Positions 17,234 to 26,030 of a stretch of 64,000 nucleotides of DNA are shown here, piece by piece. Location: the NCBI GenBank assembly GCA_963734815.1, contig CAVTIH010000002.1, positions 186,001 through 250,000 on the forward strand. The letters run 5' to 3'. Within the stretch, counting starts at the first letter, position 1. Each line of letters opens with the position of its first letter. Under the pieces are notes generated by a model. That model was not told the origin of the DNA. It did not search any database and saw nothing but the letters and a program-made list of their open reading frames with translations. This DNA is from Palsa-744 sp963734815. Its GTDB lineage: Bacteria > Actinomycetota > Thermoleophilia > Solirubrobacterales > Solirubrobacteraceae. Made by a program: the position numbers and the translations under genes.

Positions 17234-18793
17234 TCACCTCAGCAGCCGCGTGGAGTCGGCGAGCGTGAGCATCTGTTGGTTGGTGAGTTCCTCCAGCAGC
17301 GTGTTGATGACCCAGTAGAGGGCGTGGTGTTCGCGCCAGGCGATCATCTGGATGTGTTCGCCGTCGGCGAAGATCATGTAGGCGCGCCGGCCCACATAGC
17401 GCGTTTCCTGGGGGTGATCGATGATCGGGGGGTCCAGCCAGTCGGTGCCCTCGACGTCGTAGTAGCCGCCGATCGTGTTCTGCTGAAAGACGACGGTGTA
17501 CGCTTGGTGGAGGTGGCCGTGGGGGTCGCGCAGCGCATAGGGGCGTACCTCTTCCTGCGTCGCCGGGCCGGTTTGCAGGCGCGGGTAGAGCAACGGGAAG
17601 GGCACCTGCACCGCCGCGCTCATCGCCTGCTGCTGGTCGCTCGAGGGCGTCGGGTAGAGGTCCTCGCTTGCGGGGCTGGGGGCGGCGTTGGCGTTGGAGC
17701 CGTGGCTGTGGCCGTGCCGATGGCCGCGAGTGTCGTGCGAGGCGCTCGCGTGCAGGTTCAGCGGCTGTAGGCGCTGATGGCCGTCCAGGAAATCCTTGAG
17801 CGTCGCCTGCTCCAGCGCGGAGGAGGAGGTCACGTAGTCGCCCCCGTTCAGCACGTAGTCGACGTTTTCGGTTTGGAACTTCACCTGGCGCAGCGGCTTG
17901 CCCTGCGAGAAGCCGATCAGCTTCGCCAGCTCCAGCAGGATCGAGGCGGAGGGCGAGAAGTTGGTGCTGATCGCGTGCCCCACCGCTTTGGCAACCTTGT
18001 CGACTTCTCCGAGCTGGGGCGAGACCTGCTCGCGTAGGTCGCGTAGGAAGTCCTGCTGGCGGGCAACGCGCACGAAGTCGGAGTCGGTGTGGCGGTAGCG
18101 CACGTAGTCGAGCGCGTTTTCGTAGCACAGCTTCTGGTAGCCAGGCTGCAGGTTGATGCTGGTGTAGTCGGTTTCGGGGGTGCCGATGTTTTCGTTGAAG
18201 TAGCGGTGGTCGACGTTGACGTACACGCATCCCAGCGAGTCCACGACGCGAATGAAACCGGCAAAGGTGACGTCGATGATCCCGTTGAGCCGCAGACCGG
18301 GCAGCACTTCTTTGATCGTCTCGGCGGCGAGGTTGGCACCCTCGTCGTGGCCGGGCTGCGCGCTGCCGAGCGTGTAGGCGGCGTTGATCTTCTCGGGGTA
18401 GAACTCCGCGCCGTCGGGCATTTTGATCGTCACGAGCAGGTCGCGCGGGATCGACAGCACCGAGGTTTGTTCCTGTTCGGGGTCGAAGCGCACCAGCAGG
18501 ATCGTGTCGCTGTGGGGTCCCGCTTCGCGTTCGTCGATGTTCGTGGAGCCGTAGCGTTTGTCGGAGCCGAGGATCAAGAAGGTCTTCGGCCCGCCGGTGT
18601 AGATCGAGGAGATCAGGCCCTCGGGGGTGTGGATCTGGTTGAGCTTGGGAAAGACCTCGTTGGCGATGCGGTTGGCGGTGCTCACCGTGACCGCGGCAGT
18701 TGCTCCCCCGCACAGCAGCACGATCAACACGCCCGCGATCGCGAAGCGCTTCCACATGCCGATCCCCAGCCGCGGCGGGCGCTCATCATCCAT
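17234..18793 (-). CDS. LytR-CpsA-Psr (LCP) family cell-wall polymer ligase
   Basis: A 519-residue membrane-anchored protein. One N-terminal helix (FAIAGVLIVLLCGGATAAVTV) is followed by the LCP domain: LILGSDKR, SDTILLVRFDPE, SVLSIPRDLLV, EKINAAYTLG and YVRYRHTDSDFVRVARQQDFLR. LCP enzymes move polymers from lipid carriers to peptidoglycan outside the membrane. The C-terminal half has a His-rich linker (HDTRGHRHGHSHG) and a further domain. I start at 18793 (MDDERPP); residues before it in frame come from a family B repeat in the promoter region. Confidence 0.9.
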   Translation of the reverse strand: MDDERPPRLGIGMWKRFAIAGVLIVLLCGGATAAVTVSTANRIANEVFPKLNQIHTPEGLISSIYTGGPKTFLILGSDKRYGSTNIDEREAGPHSDTILLVRFDPEQEQTSVLSIPRDLLVTIKMPDGAEFYPEKINAAYTLGSAQPGHDEGANLAAETIKEVLPGLRLNGIIDVTFAGFIRVVDSLGCVYVNVDHRYFNENIGTPETDYTSINLQPGYQKLCYENALDYVRYRHTDSDFVRVARQQDFLRDLREQVSPQLGEVDKVAKAVGHAISTNFSPSASILLELAKLIGFSQGKPLRQVKFQTENVDYVLNGGDYVTSSSALEQATLKDFLDGHQRLQPLNLHASASHDTRGHRHGHSHGSNANAAPSPASEDLYPTPSSDQQQAMSAAVQVPFPLLYPRLQTGPATQEEVRPYALRDPHGHLHQAYTVVFQQNTIGGYYDVEGTDWLDPPIIDHPQETRYVGRRAYMIFADGEHIQMIAWREHHALYWVINTLLEELTNQQMLTLADSTRLLR

Positions 18794-18850
18794 GGCGCCA
18801 GGGTACCGGCGCAATCGGCGTGTCACGCCGGGTCTGGGGATACGGAGAAC

Positions 18851-18896
18851 GAGGGGCCCGGCTCGCCAGCCCTCGCGGGCTGACTGCGCCACCCTC
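18851..18896 (+). repeat. Family B palindromic repeat, copy 1
   Basis: A 46-bp element that begins GAGGGGCCCGGCTCGCC and ends GACTGCGCCACCCTCT, with an inner hairpin CAGCCC-TCGC-GGGCTG. It lies between the divergent LCP and SEDS genes, 13 bases before the SEDS start, so it overlaps their promoter region. Confidence 0.8.
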
Positions 18897-18908
18897 TACC
18901 CTCAGCGA

Positions 18909-20237
18909 GTGCTCAGCCCCCGCAACCGCGAGCTGCTCGGCCTGCTCCCCGCCGCCCTGCTGGTGACCGCCGGGTTCACGGCGATCTTCATCCAAGAGCA
19001 GGGCTCAAGCGCGGGAGCGGCGGCGGACGTGACGCTCAACCAGGCCTCCACCGTGTCGCTGACCTACGGCGCCATCTTCCTCGGGCTGTGCCTGGCGGGG
19101 CACCTGGTGATCCGCTTCGCCCTGCCCAACGCCGACCCCTACCTGTTCCCGCTCGGAGCGGTGTTGGCGAGCATCGGGATCGTGATGGTGTACCGGATCA
19201 ACCCCACCCTGGCGCGCCAGCAGGCGCAGTGGATGGTGCTTGGACTGGTGCTGTTCGCGGCGACGATCCTCCTGCTGCGCCGCACCGGCGTCGGGGTGTT
19301 GGAGCGCTACCGCTACACGATCGTCGCCGTGGGGATCGGCATGACGGTGCTGCCGCGGGTGCCGGGGATCGGCCAGGAAGTCAACGGGGCCTACCTCAAC
19401 GTGCACGTGGGCAGCATCTCCTTCCAGCCGGCGGAGCTGGCGAAGATCGCGCTGGTGATCTTCCTCGCCAGCTACCTGCGCGACAACCGCCAGATCCTCG
19501 TCACCGCCGGCAGGCGCGTGCTCGGGGTGACGCTGCCGCCGATGAAGCAGTTCGGGCCGATGCTGATGGTGTGGGGCGCGGCGATGGCGACGCTGCTGCT
19601 GACGCGGGAGCTCGGCACCTCGCTGATGTTCTTCGGCGCCTTCCTCGCGCTGCTGTACGTGGCCACGGGCCGCCTCTCGTTTCCGCTGATCGGCTTCGTG
19701 CTGTTCGCCGCCGGCGCGTGGCTGCTGGCGACCCACGTCAGCCACGTGCACGCACGCGTGTTGGATTGGGAACACCCGTTCAACGAAGCTCTCTTCAAAC
19801 AGACCTCCGGCGGTAGCTACCAGCTGGCGCAATCGCTGTTCGCGCAGGCCGACGGCGGCCTGCTGGGCACGGGCTTCGACCGTTCGCTCATCACCCTCTT
19901 GCCGGTCCCCGAAAGCGACATGATCTACGCGGTGATCGTCAACGAGCTCGGCCTCGTCGGCGCCACGGCGCTGCTGCTCACCTACCTGCTGTTCGTCGCA
20001 AGGGGCCTGAAGATCGCGATGCTCGCACGCGACTCCTTCTCCAAGCTGCTGGCGACCGGCCTTGCCTTCATCGTGGCGTTGCAGGTGTTCGTGATCGTCG
20101 GCGGCGTCACCCGCGTGATCCCGCTCACCGGCGTCACCCTCCCGTTCGTCGCCTACGGCGGCTCCTCAGTCGTGATGAACTTCGTGCTGCTGGCACTGCT
20201 GCTGGTGATCTCAGACCGCGCGCGCCGACCGGGGTAG
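18909..20237 (+). CDS. SEDS-family protein (FtsW/RodA-like glycan polymerase)
   Basis: A 442-residue, roughly ten-helix membrane protein. SEDS signatures are present: SFQPAELAKIALVIFLA, ELGTSLMFFGAFLALLYV, VPESDMIYAVIVNELGLVGA and LTGVTLPFVAYGGSSVV. These proteins polymerise lipid II into glycan strands with a partner transpeptidase, which is not encoded here. The start is a GTG at 18909 without a clear ribosome site; a longer in-frame reading passes through the repeat and the LCP gene and is not credible. The 3' end overlaps rmuC by 27 bp (convergent). Confidence 0.9.
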   Translation: MLSPRNRELLGLLPAALLVTAGFTAIFIQEQGSSAGAAADVTLNQASTVSLTYGAIFLGLCLAGHLVIRFALPNADPYLFPLGAVLASIGIVMVYRINPTLARQQAQWMVLGLVLFAATILLLRRTGVGVLERYRYTIVAVGIGMTVLPRVPGIGQEVNGAYLNVHVGSISFQPAELAKIALVIFLASYLRDNRQILVTAGRRVLGVTLPPMKQFGPMLMVWGAAMATLLLTRELGTSLMFFGAFLALLYVATGRLSFPLIGFVLFAAGAWLLATHVSHVHARVLDWEHPFNEALFKQTSGGSYQLAQSLFAQADGGLLGTGFDRSLITLLPVPESDMIYAVIVNELGLVGATALLLTYLLFVARGLKIAMLARDSFSKLLATGLAFIVALQVFVIVGGVTRVIPLTGVTLPFVAYGGSSVVMNFVLLALLLVISDRARRPG

Positions 20238-21389
20238 CAGCTGGACCACCGACTCCTCGCCGTCGTCGAGACCGGCCGTCACGCGCAGGTCGTCGACGCG
20301 CTCGACCTGTCGATCGAGCTGGCGCGTGCGCGTGCCCGTCAGCTCGGCGTACGCCTTGCGCGAAGTCTCAAGCGCTCGATCGACCTTGTCCATCTGCTCC
20401 TTGAACATGCCCCACTGCTTGTTGAAGTCTCCCAGCGCCCCCAGGATCTCGTTGGTGCGCCGCGCCAGCTTGAAATTCTCGCTCGCCTGGCGGATCACGG
20501 CGAGGATCGCGAACAGCGTCAGCGGGGAGCAGAGCACCACCTTGCGCCGCAGCGCCTCGTCGAGCAGCTGCGGGTCGTTTTCGTGGATGAACCCGTACAC
20601 CTGCTCGTTGGGGATGAACACCAGCATGTAGTCGAGCGTGCCACCTTGGGGATCGATGTATTCGCGCGTCCCCACCTCCTTGATACGCATGCGCACGTCC
20701 CGCTTGAAAGCCTTCGCCGCGTCTTCGCGCTCCCGCTCGGTGGAGCTCTCCAGATAGCGTTGATACTCGACCATCGGCGTCTTGACGTCCATGTTCAGCC
20801 GCTGGTCTTGCACGAAGAACGTGAAGTCCGGCCGCGAGGTGCCGCCGGGGATCTGCTGCTGCTTGCGGTACTGGACGCCCTCGATGAACCCGGCCATCCG
20901 CAGCACGTCCTCGGCCATCCGCTCGCCCCACTGGCCACGCGTCTGTGAGCCCGAGAGCACCTCGTTGAGACGGCCGGTCTGGGTACGCAGCAGTTCGGTT
21001 TGCTGCTTCGACTCGCGCGTGACCGCCTCCAGCTTGACGATGCTCTCGCCACGCTTGGTGTCCACATCGCGGACCCACTCGTGCAGTGTGAGGAGCTCTT
21101 TACGCACCTCGGCGAGACCCTTGTCGATCTCGCTCTGACGAGCCTTCAGCTGCTCCTCGCCGCGACCGGTCTCCTTCTCGAGCTCGGCCTTGTTGTGAGC
21201 GACCAGCTGCTCGACGCCGGCCTTCTGGATCTCGCCCTGCACGCGCGCGAGGTTGGTGTGCAGGGCCGCGACGATCCGCTCGGTCTCGCCCGGGTCAAGC
21301 TGCGCGGGAGCCTCCCGCCCCTGGCGCAGGAGCAGCACCACCACCAGGGCAATCAGGACGATCAAAAACAGGGCGAGCACGTAAAGCAT
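20211..21389 (-). CDS. rmuC: DNA recombination protein RmuC
   Basis: A 392-residue protein. An N-terminal membrane helix (residues 2-22) and a long coiled coil (about 40-145) lead to the RmuC domain (GQWGERMAEDVLRMAGFIEGVQYRKQ, RPDFTFFVQDQRLNMDVKTPM, YMLVFIPNEQVYGFI). The DVK core matches a PD-(D/E)XK nuclease-like fold. RmuC limits inversions and acts on abnormal DNA structures. It converges with and overlaps the SEDS gene. Confidence 0.92.
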   Translation of the reverse strand: MLYVLALFLIVLIALVVVLLLRQGREAPAQLDPGETERIVAALHTNLARVQGEIQKAGVEQLVAHNKAELEKETGRGEEQLKARQSEIDKGLAEVRKELLTLHEWVRDVDTKRGESIVKLEAVTRESKQQTELLRTQTGRLNEVLSGSQTRGQWGERMAEDVLRMAGFIEGVQYRKQQQIPGGTSRPDFTFFVQDQRLNMDVKTPMVEYQRYLESSTEREREDAAKAFKRDVRMRIKEVGTREYIDPQGGTLDYMLVFIPNEQVYGFIHENDPQLLDEALRRKVVLCSPLTLFAILAVIRQASENFKLARRTNEILGALGDFNKQWGMFKEQMDKVDRALETSRKAYAELTGTRTRQLDRQVERVDDLRVTAGLDDGEESVVQLLPRSARAV

Positions 21390-21477
21390 CGCTTACGATT
21401 ATGCGCGGCGGGTCGGCGGAACTACAGAACCATCCCCATCGCGGATTACGCTCGGCCGATGGCCAAGAAGTACAGAG

Positions 21478-21663
21478 ATGTTCAGGCGAGCGCTACGCGT
21501 CGCCGGCTGGGAAATGCTTCGCATCGAGGGCTCCCACGAAATCTGGGCTCATCCAGACGGGAAATTGGTGGTCGTCGCAGGCGGCGGCAAGGACAACCTC
21601 GAGGTGCCAGTCGGGACGTTGGCTAAGATTCGTAAGAGAACCGGTTTGAAGGAGCTGCGATGA
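21478..21663 (+). CDS. hicA: HicA-type mRNA interferase toxin (N-terminus probably frameshifted)
   Basis: A 61-residue HicA/YcfA-like toxin: AGWEMLRIEGSHEIWAHPDGK holds the catalytic His in GSH, and VPVGTLAKIRKRTGL is the usual C-terminus. It cuts translated mRNA until neutralised by HicB. An ATG at 21459 opens the adjacent frame with MAKKYRDVQ, a typical HicA start. Removing one G at 21485-21486 would join it into MAKKYRDVQRALRVAGWE. So either an insertion truncated the first helix, or the ATG at 21478 is used and the short form is active. The stop overlaps hicB (ATGA). Confidence 0.8.
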   Translation: MFRRALRVAGWEMLRIEGSHEIWAHPDGKLVVVAGGGKDNLEVPVGTLAKIRKRTGLKELR

Positions 21664-21893
21664 CCACTTATCGCGTGACCTACGAGCAAGCCTCCGACGG
21701 CAGTTGGAGCGCGAGCGTGACCGATCTACCCGTGTTCTCAGCCGCTGAGACGCGTGAGGAGGTCGAACTCGAGATTCAACAGGCAATCAGCATCTACCAG
21801 GACACGCTGGCGAGCAGAGGCACGCCAGCTCCAGATGCACACTGCGCCCACATTGACTCGGGCAGTTTCGCGCCGACGTCGACCGGTTCGTAG
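21660..21893 (+). CDS. hicB: HicB-type antitoxin
   Basis: A 77-residue partial RNase H-fold HicB domain: MTTYRVTYEQASDGSWSASV, then DLPVFSAAETREEVELEIQQAISIY. It covers only the toxin-binding HicB core and lacks a C-terminal DNA-binding domain, so regulation of the operon may need another factor. It is translated with hicA through an ATGA overlap. Confidence 0.85.
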   Translation: MTTYRVTYEQASDGSWSASVTDLPVFSAAETREEVELEIQQAISIYQDTLASRGTPAPDAHCAHIDSGSFAPTSTGS

Positions 21894-21944
21894 ATCAAAG
21901 CCCAGTTTCCGCGGGTCTAAGCTGAAATTCGCTGGTGGGTCGGT

Positions 21945-24098
21945 CTACGCGTGCGCGGCGGCGCGCTCGCCGGTGGCCTGCTCGACGACCTTCGCGGCGA
22001 GGTGGGAGGGGAGCTCCTCGTAGCGCAGGAACTCCAGCGTGTAGTCGCCCTGGCCACCGGTTATGGAGCGCAGGTCGGGGGCATAACTGAGCATCTCCGC
22101 CATCGGCACCTCGGCTTTGATCTCGGTGGTCGCACCCACCGGCTCCATCCCCTGGGGGCGGCCGCGGCGGGAGTTGAGGTCGCCGATCACGTCGCCCACG
22201 CTTGCCTCGGGCACGGACACGGTGACGAGCATGATCGGCTCCAGCAGCACCGGGTCGGCTTGCTCGAGCGCCTGTTTCATCGCGGCGGCCCCGGCCAGCT
22301 TGAAGGCGATCTCCGAGGAGTCCACCGCGTGGTAGGAGCCGTCAAACAGTCTCACCCGCACGCCCTTCACCGGGTACCCCGCCAGCACCCCCTCCCCCAT
22401 CGCCTCGCGCACGCCTTTCTCGACGGCGGGGATGAACGAGGAGGGGATCACCCCACCCTTAATGTTGTTGACGAACTCGAAGTCGGGGTGGGTGGGATCG
22501 GATCCCGCGGGGCGGGCGGGATCGGATCCGAGCGGCTCGATCTCGATGTGGCAGTCCCCGAACTGGCCGCGTCCACCGGATTGCTTCTTGTGGCGCCCGT
22601 GCGCCTTGGCGCAGGCGCGAATCGTCTCCTGGTAGGGCACGCGTGGGGGCTTCAGCGCCACCTCCACCCCGAAGCGGCGACGTAGGCGGTCGACGATCAC
22701 CTCCACGTGCACCTGCGAGAGGCCCGCCACGATCTGCTCACCTGTCTGCGGGTCGCGGTGCAGGTCGATCGTCGGGTCCTCCTCCTGCAGCCGGCGCAGC
22801 GCGGCGAACACCTTCTCCTCCTCCCCCCTGCTCTCGGCGCCGATCGCAAACGCCATCACCGGCGCCGGCAGCTTCAGGGCGGGCAGCTCGATCGGCTCGT
22901 CGCGGGCAGCCAGCCAGTCGCCCGAGCGGGTCTCCTTGAGCTTCGCCACCGCGCCGATGTCACCCGGGCCGAGCTCGTCGACGTGCACCACCTCCTTGCC
23001 CGCGAACGTCAGCAGCTGGCCAATCCGCTCCCGCGCGTGCGCGCGGGTGTTGAGCACCTGGGTGTCGTGGTGCATCGTGCCCTGGTAGACGCGCAGCAGG
23101 TTGATCCGCCCCGCGAAGGGGTCGGCGCGGGTCTTGAAGACGTACGCGAACAGCTCTTTCTCCTCCGCCGGCTCGAGCTGCTGGCCGATCCCCGATCGGT
23201 CTCCAACCTGGAGCCCGCCGTGCTTCACCGGGGATGGGAGACCCTCGACGATCGCGTCTAGCAGGCGGGTGGTGCCGAGGTTGGCGGTGGCCACGCCGCA
23301 CACCACGGGGAAGATGTGCCCGTGGTTGGTGCCCTCCTTCAGCGCCCCGACGATCTCCTCGTGGGAGATGGCCTCGCCCTCCAGGTAGCGCTCCATCAAC
23401 GTGTCCGACACCTCCGCGACCTCGTCCATCAGCTTCTCGCGGTACTCCTGCGCCTGTGCCGCGTGCTCGTTAGGGATCGGGACTTCCGTCCAGCCGCGGC
23501 GCTGAGCACCGCCTGCCGCAGCGGGGTGGGCGGGATCACGATCCAGCTGGCGGAAGGCTTGCATGTCCACGAGGTCGATCACCCCCGTCAGCTCCTGCTC
23601 GGCGCCCATCGGGATCTCCGTGGCGACCACGTGGGGGCCGAACGCCGCCTTCAGCTGCTCCAGCGTGCGGAAGAAGTCGGCGCGCTCGCGGTCGAGCATG
23701 TTGACGAACAGCATCCGCGCGATGTCGAGCTCGGCGGCGCGCGCCCACAGGCGCGCGGTGGCGACCTCGACGCCCATCACCCCGTTGACCACGAACACCG
23801 CCGACTCACACACTCGCAGCGCGCCCAGCGCGTCCGCTACGAAGCTCGGCTCCCCCGGAGTGTCGAGCAGGTTGATCTTGCGCTCAGCCCACTCAAACGA
23901 GCTCAGCGCGGTGGAGATTGACATCTGCCGCGCCTGCTCGTCGGGGTCGGCGTCGGAGACCGTGTTGCCGTCCACCACGCTCCCCAACCGCGTCGTGACC
24001 CCCGCCTCGAACAGCAGCGCCTCGTGCAGCGAGGTCTTCCCCGCCCCGCGGTGGCCGACGAGGGCGACGTTGCGAATCCGATCCGCCGCTGCGTGCAT
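21945..24098 (-). CDS. EF-G-like translational GTPase with altered G motifs
   Basis: A 717-residue protein with all five EF-G domains. It is an EF-G2-type paralogue rather than the main factor. G1 is GHRGAGKTS. G3 reads DTPGEPSF where EF-G has DTPGHVDF, so the catalytic His is Glu. G4 reads NMLD instead of NKxD. The switch I region (DPDEQARQMSIS) lacks the usual RGITI. Domain IV has a short insertion with two GSDP repeats, encoded by GGATCGGATCC-like repeats. The family is common in actinobacteria and its role is poorly known. The start at 24098 has AAGGAGAG just upstream. Confidence 0.85.
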   Translation of the reverse strand: MHAAADRIRNVALVGHRGAGKTSLHEALLFEAGVTTRLGSVVDGNTVSDADPDEQARQMSISTALSSFEWAERKINLLDTPGEPSFVADALGALRVCESAVFVVNGVMGVEVATARLWARAAELDIARMLFVNMLDRERADFFRTLEQLKAAFGPHVVATEIPMGAEQELTGVIDLVDMQAFRQLDRDPAHPAAAGGAQRRGWTEVPIPNEHAAQAQEYREKLMDEVAEVSDTLMERYLEGEAISHEEIVGALKEGTNHGHIFPVVCGVATANLGTTRLLDAIVEGLPSPVKHGGLQVGDRSGIGQQLEPAEEKELFAYVFKTRADPFAGRINLLRVYQGTMHHDTQVLNTRAHARERIGQLLTFAGKEVVHVDELGPGDIGAVAKLKETRSGDWLAARDEPIELPALKLPAPVMAFAIGAESRGEEEKVFAALRRLQEEDPTIDLHRDPQTGEQIVAGLSQVHVEVIVDRLRRRFGVEVALKPPRVPYQETIRACAKAHGRHKKQSGGRGQFGDCHIEIEPLGSDPARPAGSDPTHPDFEFVNNIKGGVIPSSFIPAVEKGVREAMGEGVLAGYPVKGVRVRLFDGSYHAVDSSEIAFKLAGAAAMKQALEQADPVLLEPIMLVTVSVPEASVGDVIGDLNSRRGRPQGMEPVGATTEIKAEVPMAEMLSYAPDLRSITGGQGDYTLEFLRYEELPSHLAAKVVEQATGERAAAHA

Positions 24099-24198
24099 GT
24101 GATCTCTCCTTACCCGGGGGGCTCAGATCAAGATACATCGCGGGGCACTGGTGCGCCAGGGTCCCGGCCGGGGGCGTGAGCGCGTGGGCCCGACGCGA

Positions 24199-24960
24199 TC
24201 AGTCGAAGGAGTCGCTCTGCATGCGAGAGCGCAGGCGCAAGACCGCCTTGGTGTGCAGCTGGGAGATGCGCGACTCGGTGACGCCCAAGACCTCCCCGAT
24301 CTCGCGCAACGTGAGGTTCTCGTAGTAGTACAGGGCGATCACCAGCTTCTCGCGCTCCGGCAGCCGCGCGATCGCGTCGGCGATGCGGTCCTTCATGTCG
24401 CCCACGTCCAGCGCCCGCGCCGGATCGGGCGCGCCGGGGTCCTCCAGCGTGTCCATCAGCGACACCTGGTCGCCGCTGGAGTCCGACACGCTCCACAGCT
24501 CGTCGAGCGCCGCGATCGAGGAGTGCGAGATCGCGAGCAGCGACGTTTGCAGTTCGTCCTCGGAGATCCCCAACTCCTGGGCTAGCTCGGCGTCGGTGGC
24601 GGCCCGCTGCAGGCTGTGCTCGAGCTTTGCGTTGGCACGCTCGATTTCGCGCGCGCGCGCCCTGACGCTGCGCGGCACCCAGTCCATCGAGCGCAGCTCG
24701 TCGATGATCGCGCCCTTGATGCGCGTGATCGCGTACGTTTCGAACTTGATTTCGCGCGAGGGATCGAAGCGCTCGATCGCCGAGATCAGGCCGACGAGGC
24801 CGTAGGAGATCAGGTCGGCCTCCTCCACGTGCGGGGGCAGCCCCGCGGCGGTGCGGCCGGCGACGTACTTGACCAGGGGCGAGTACGCGACCACGAGGCG
24901 CTCACGCGCCCGCCGATCACCATCGGACTTGTAGCGCCTCCACAGGTCGCGCAGCTCCAC
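24199..24960 (-). CDS. RNA polymerase sigma factor, FliA/WhiG type (sigma-28-like)
   Basis: About 253 residues with sigma regions 2, 3 and 4. Region 2 reads LWRRYKSDGDRRARERLVVAYSPLVKYVAGRTAAGLPPHVEEADL, interrupted here only for display, and continues YGLVGLISAIERFDPSREIKF. Region 3 includes RSMDWVPRSVRARAREIE. Region 4 includes LTLREIGEVLGVTESRISQLH. In non-motile actinobacteria this type (WhiG) controls development; no flagellar gene is seen here. The start is uncertain: a GTG at 24960 gives the expected N-terminus, and the frame stays open further upstream into the recombinase gene. Confidence 0.85.
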   Translation of the reverse strand: MELRDLWRRYKSDGDRRARERLVVAYSPLVKYVAGRTAAGLPPHVEEADLISYGLVGLISAIERFDPSREIKFETYAITRIKGAIIDELRSMDWVPRSVRARAREIERANAKLEHSLQRAATDAELAQELGISEDELQTSLLAISHSSIAALDELWSVSDSSGDQVSLMDTLEDPGAPDPARALDVGDMKDRIADAIARLPEREKLVIALYYYENLTLREIGEVLGVTESRISQLHTKAVLRLRSRMQSDSFD

Positions 24961-24998
24961 CGTCTTGACGTTGGTCTCCAGGGCTTTACTCCGACTGG

Positions 24999-25976
24999 TC
25001 AGGCTCGAGGGTGGCTGCGTGCATAGGCGCTTTTCAGCCTGGCGGACTCTACCCGAGTGTATACCTGCGTCGTCGAGACGCTGGCGTGGCCGAGCAGCTC
25101 CTGGATGCTGCGCAGGTCGGCGCCGCCGTCCAGCAGGTGCGTCGCAAAGCTGTGGCGCAGGGTGTGCGGCGAGGCCCCGCCGGCCACGCCCGCGCGGGTT
25201 GTCCACTTGTGCAGGCGCCGGCGCACGTCGCTGGTGTTCAAACGCCGGCCTGACTTGCTGAGGAACAGCGGCCCTCCGGCTCTCTCCCCCGTATGTGCCC
25301 GCCGCTCCCGCTCTCGAAGCTCGCGGTATTTGCGCAACGCCGCCATCGCCAGCTCCCCGACCGGCACGTAGCGCGTCTTGCGGCCCTTGCCTTCCACCCG
25401 TACCTGCTCCCCGTCCCAGTCGACGTCGTCGATCCCCAGCGACACCACCTCCTCCGCCCGCAGCCCGCAGGCGTAGGTCAGCTCGAACATCGCCCGGTCG
25501 CGCAGCTCCAGCGCCGGGAGAGCCGTCGCCTGGGAGGTGTGAGCAGCGTGGCTGGAGTCCGGAATGCTCTCCAGCAGCCGCGCCGCCTCACTCGCCTTCA
25601 GCACGCGCGGCAGGCGCGAGGGCTGGCGGGGGGTCGCGACCAGGTCAGCCGGGCTGCTCGCAAGCAGGCCGTGCTCGCGTTGGCTGGAGAACAGGCTCCG
25701 CACGGCCGCCAGCTTGCGAGCCGTGCTCGCCGGCGCCGCTCCCGCCTGCGAGAGCCCAGCCACGTAACGGCGCACATCGCGCACCTCCACCTCCGCCGGC
25801 CGGCGGCCATGGGCATGTGCCCAGTGCGCGAACTGCGCCAGATCCACCGCGTAGGCCCGGCGGGTGCGCTGCGCGGCGTCACGACGGCGCAGGTCCTCCT
25901 GCAGCAGCTCCAGTGCCGCGCTCCACTCAACTGGCAGGTCCCGATTCCCCTCGCCGGCGCTCCCATCCGCGGCCAT
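24999..25976 (-). CDS. Tyrosine recombinase, XerC/XerD type
   Basis: A 325-residue integrase-family protein with a core-binding domain (about 20-110) and a catalytic domain. The active-site set is complete: Arg in CGLRAEEVVSL, Lys in EGKGRKTRYVP, His/Arg in HTLRHSFATHLL, His in LLGHASVSTTQ and Tyr in QVYTRVES. Length and a chromosomal setting next to housekeeping genes suggest the dif-resolving Xer enzyme rather than a mobile-element integrase. The following sigma factor reading frame abuts or overlaps its 3' end. Confidence 0.9.
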   Translation of the reverse strand: MAADGSAGEGNRDLPVEWSAALELLQEDLRRRDAAQRTRRAYAVDLAQFAHWAHAHGRRPAEVEVRDVRRYVAGLSQAGAAPASTARKLAAVRSLFSSQREHGLLASSPADLVATPRQPSRLPRVLKASEAARLLESIPDSSHAAHTSQATALPALELRDRAMFELTYACGLRAEEVVSLGIDDVDWDGEQVRVEGKGRKTRYVPVGELAMAALRKYRELRERERRAHTGERAGGPLFLSKSGRRLNTSDVRRRLHKWTTRAGVAGGASPHTLRHSFATHLLDGGADLRSIQELLGHASVSTTQVYTRVESARLKSAYARSHPRA

Positions 25977-26030
25977 GTCCAGCTATTCGCCGCGCAGCCA
26001 CCTATGACCTGCTCGCCAGCACGCCCACCC

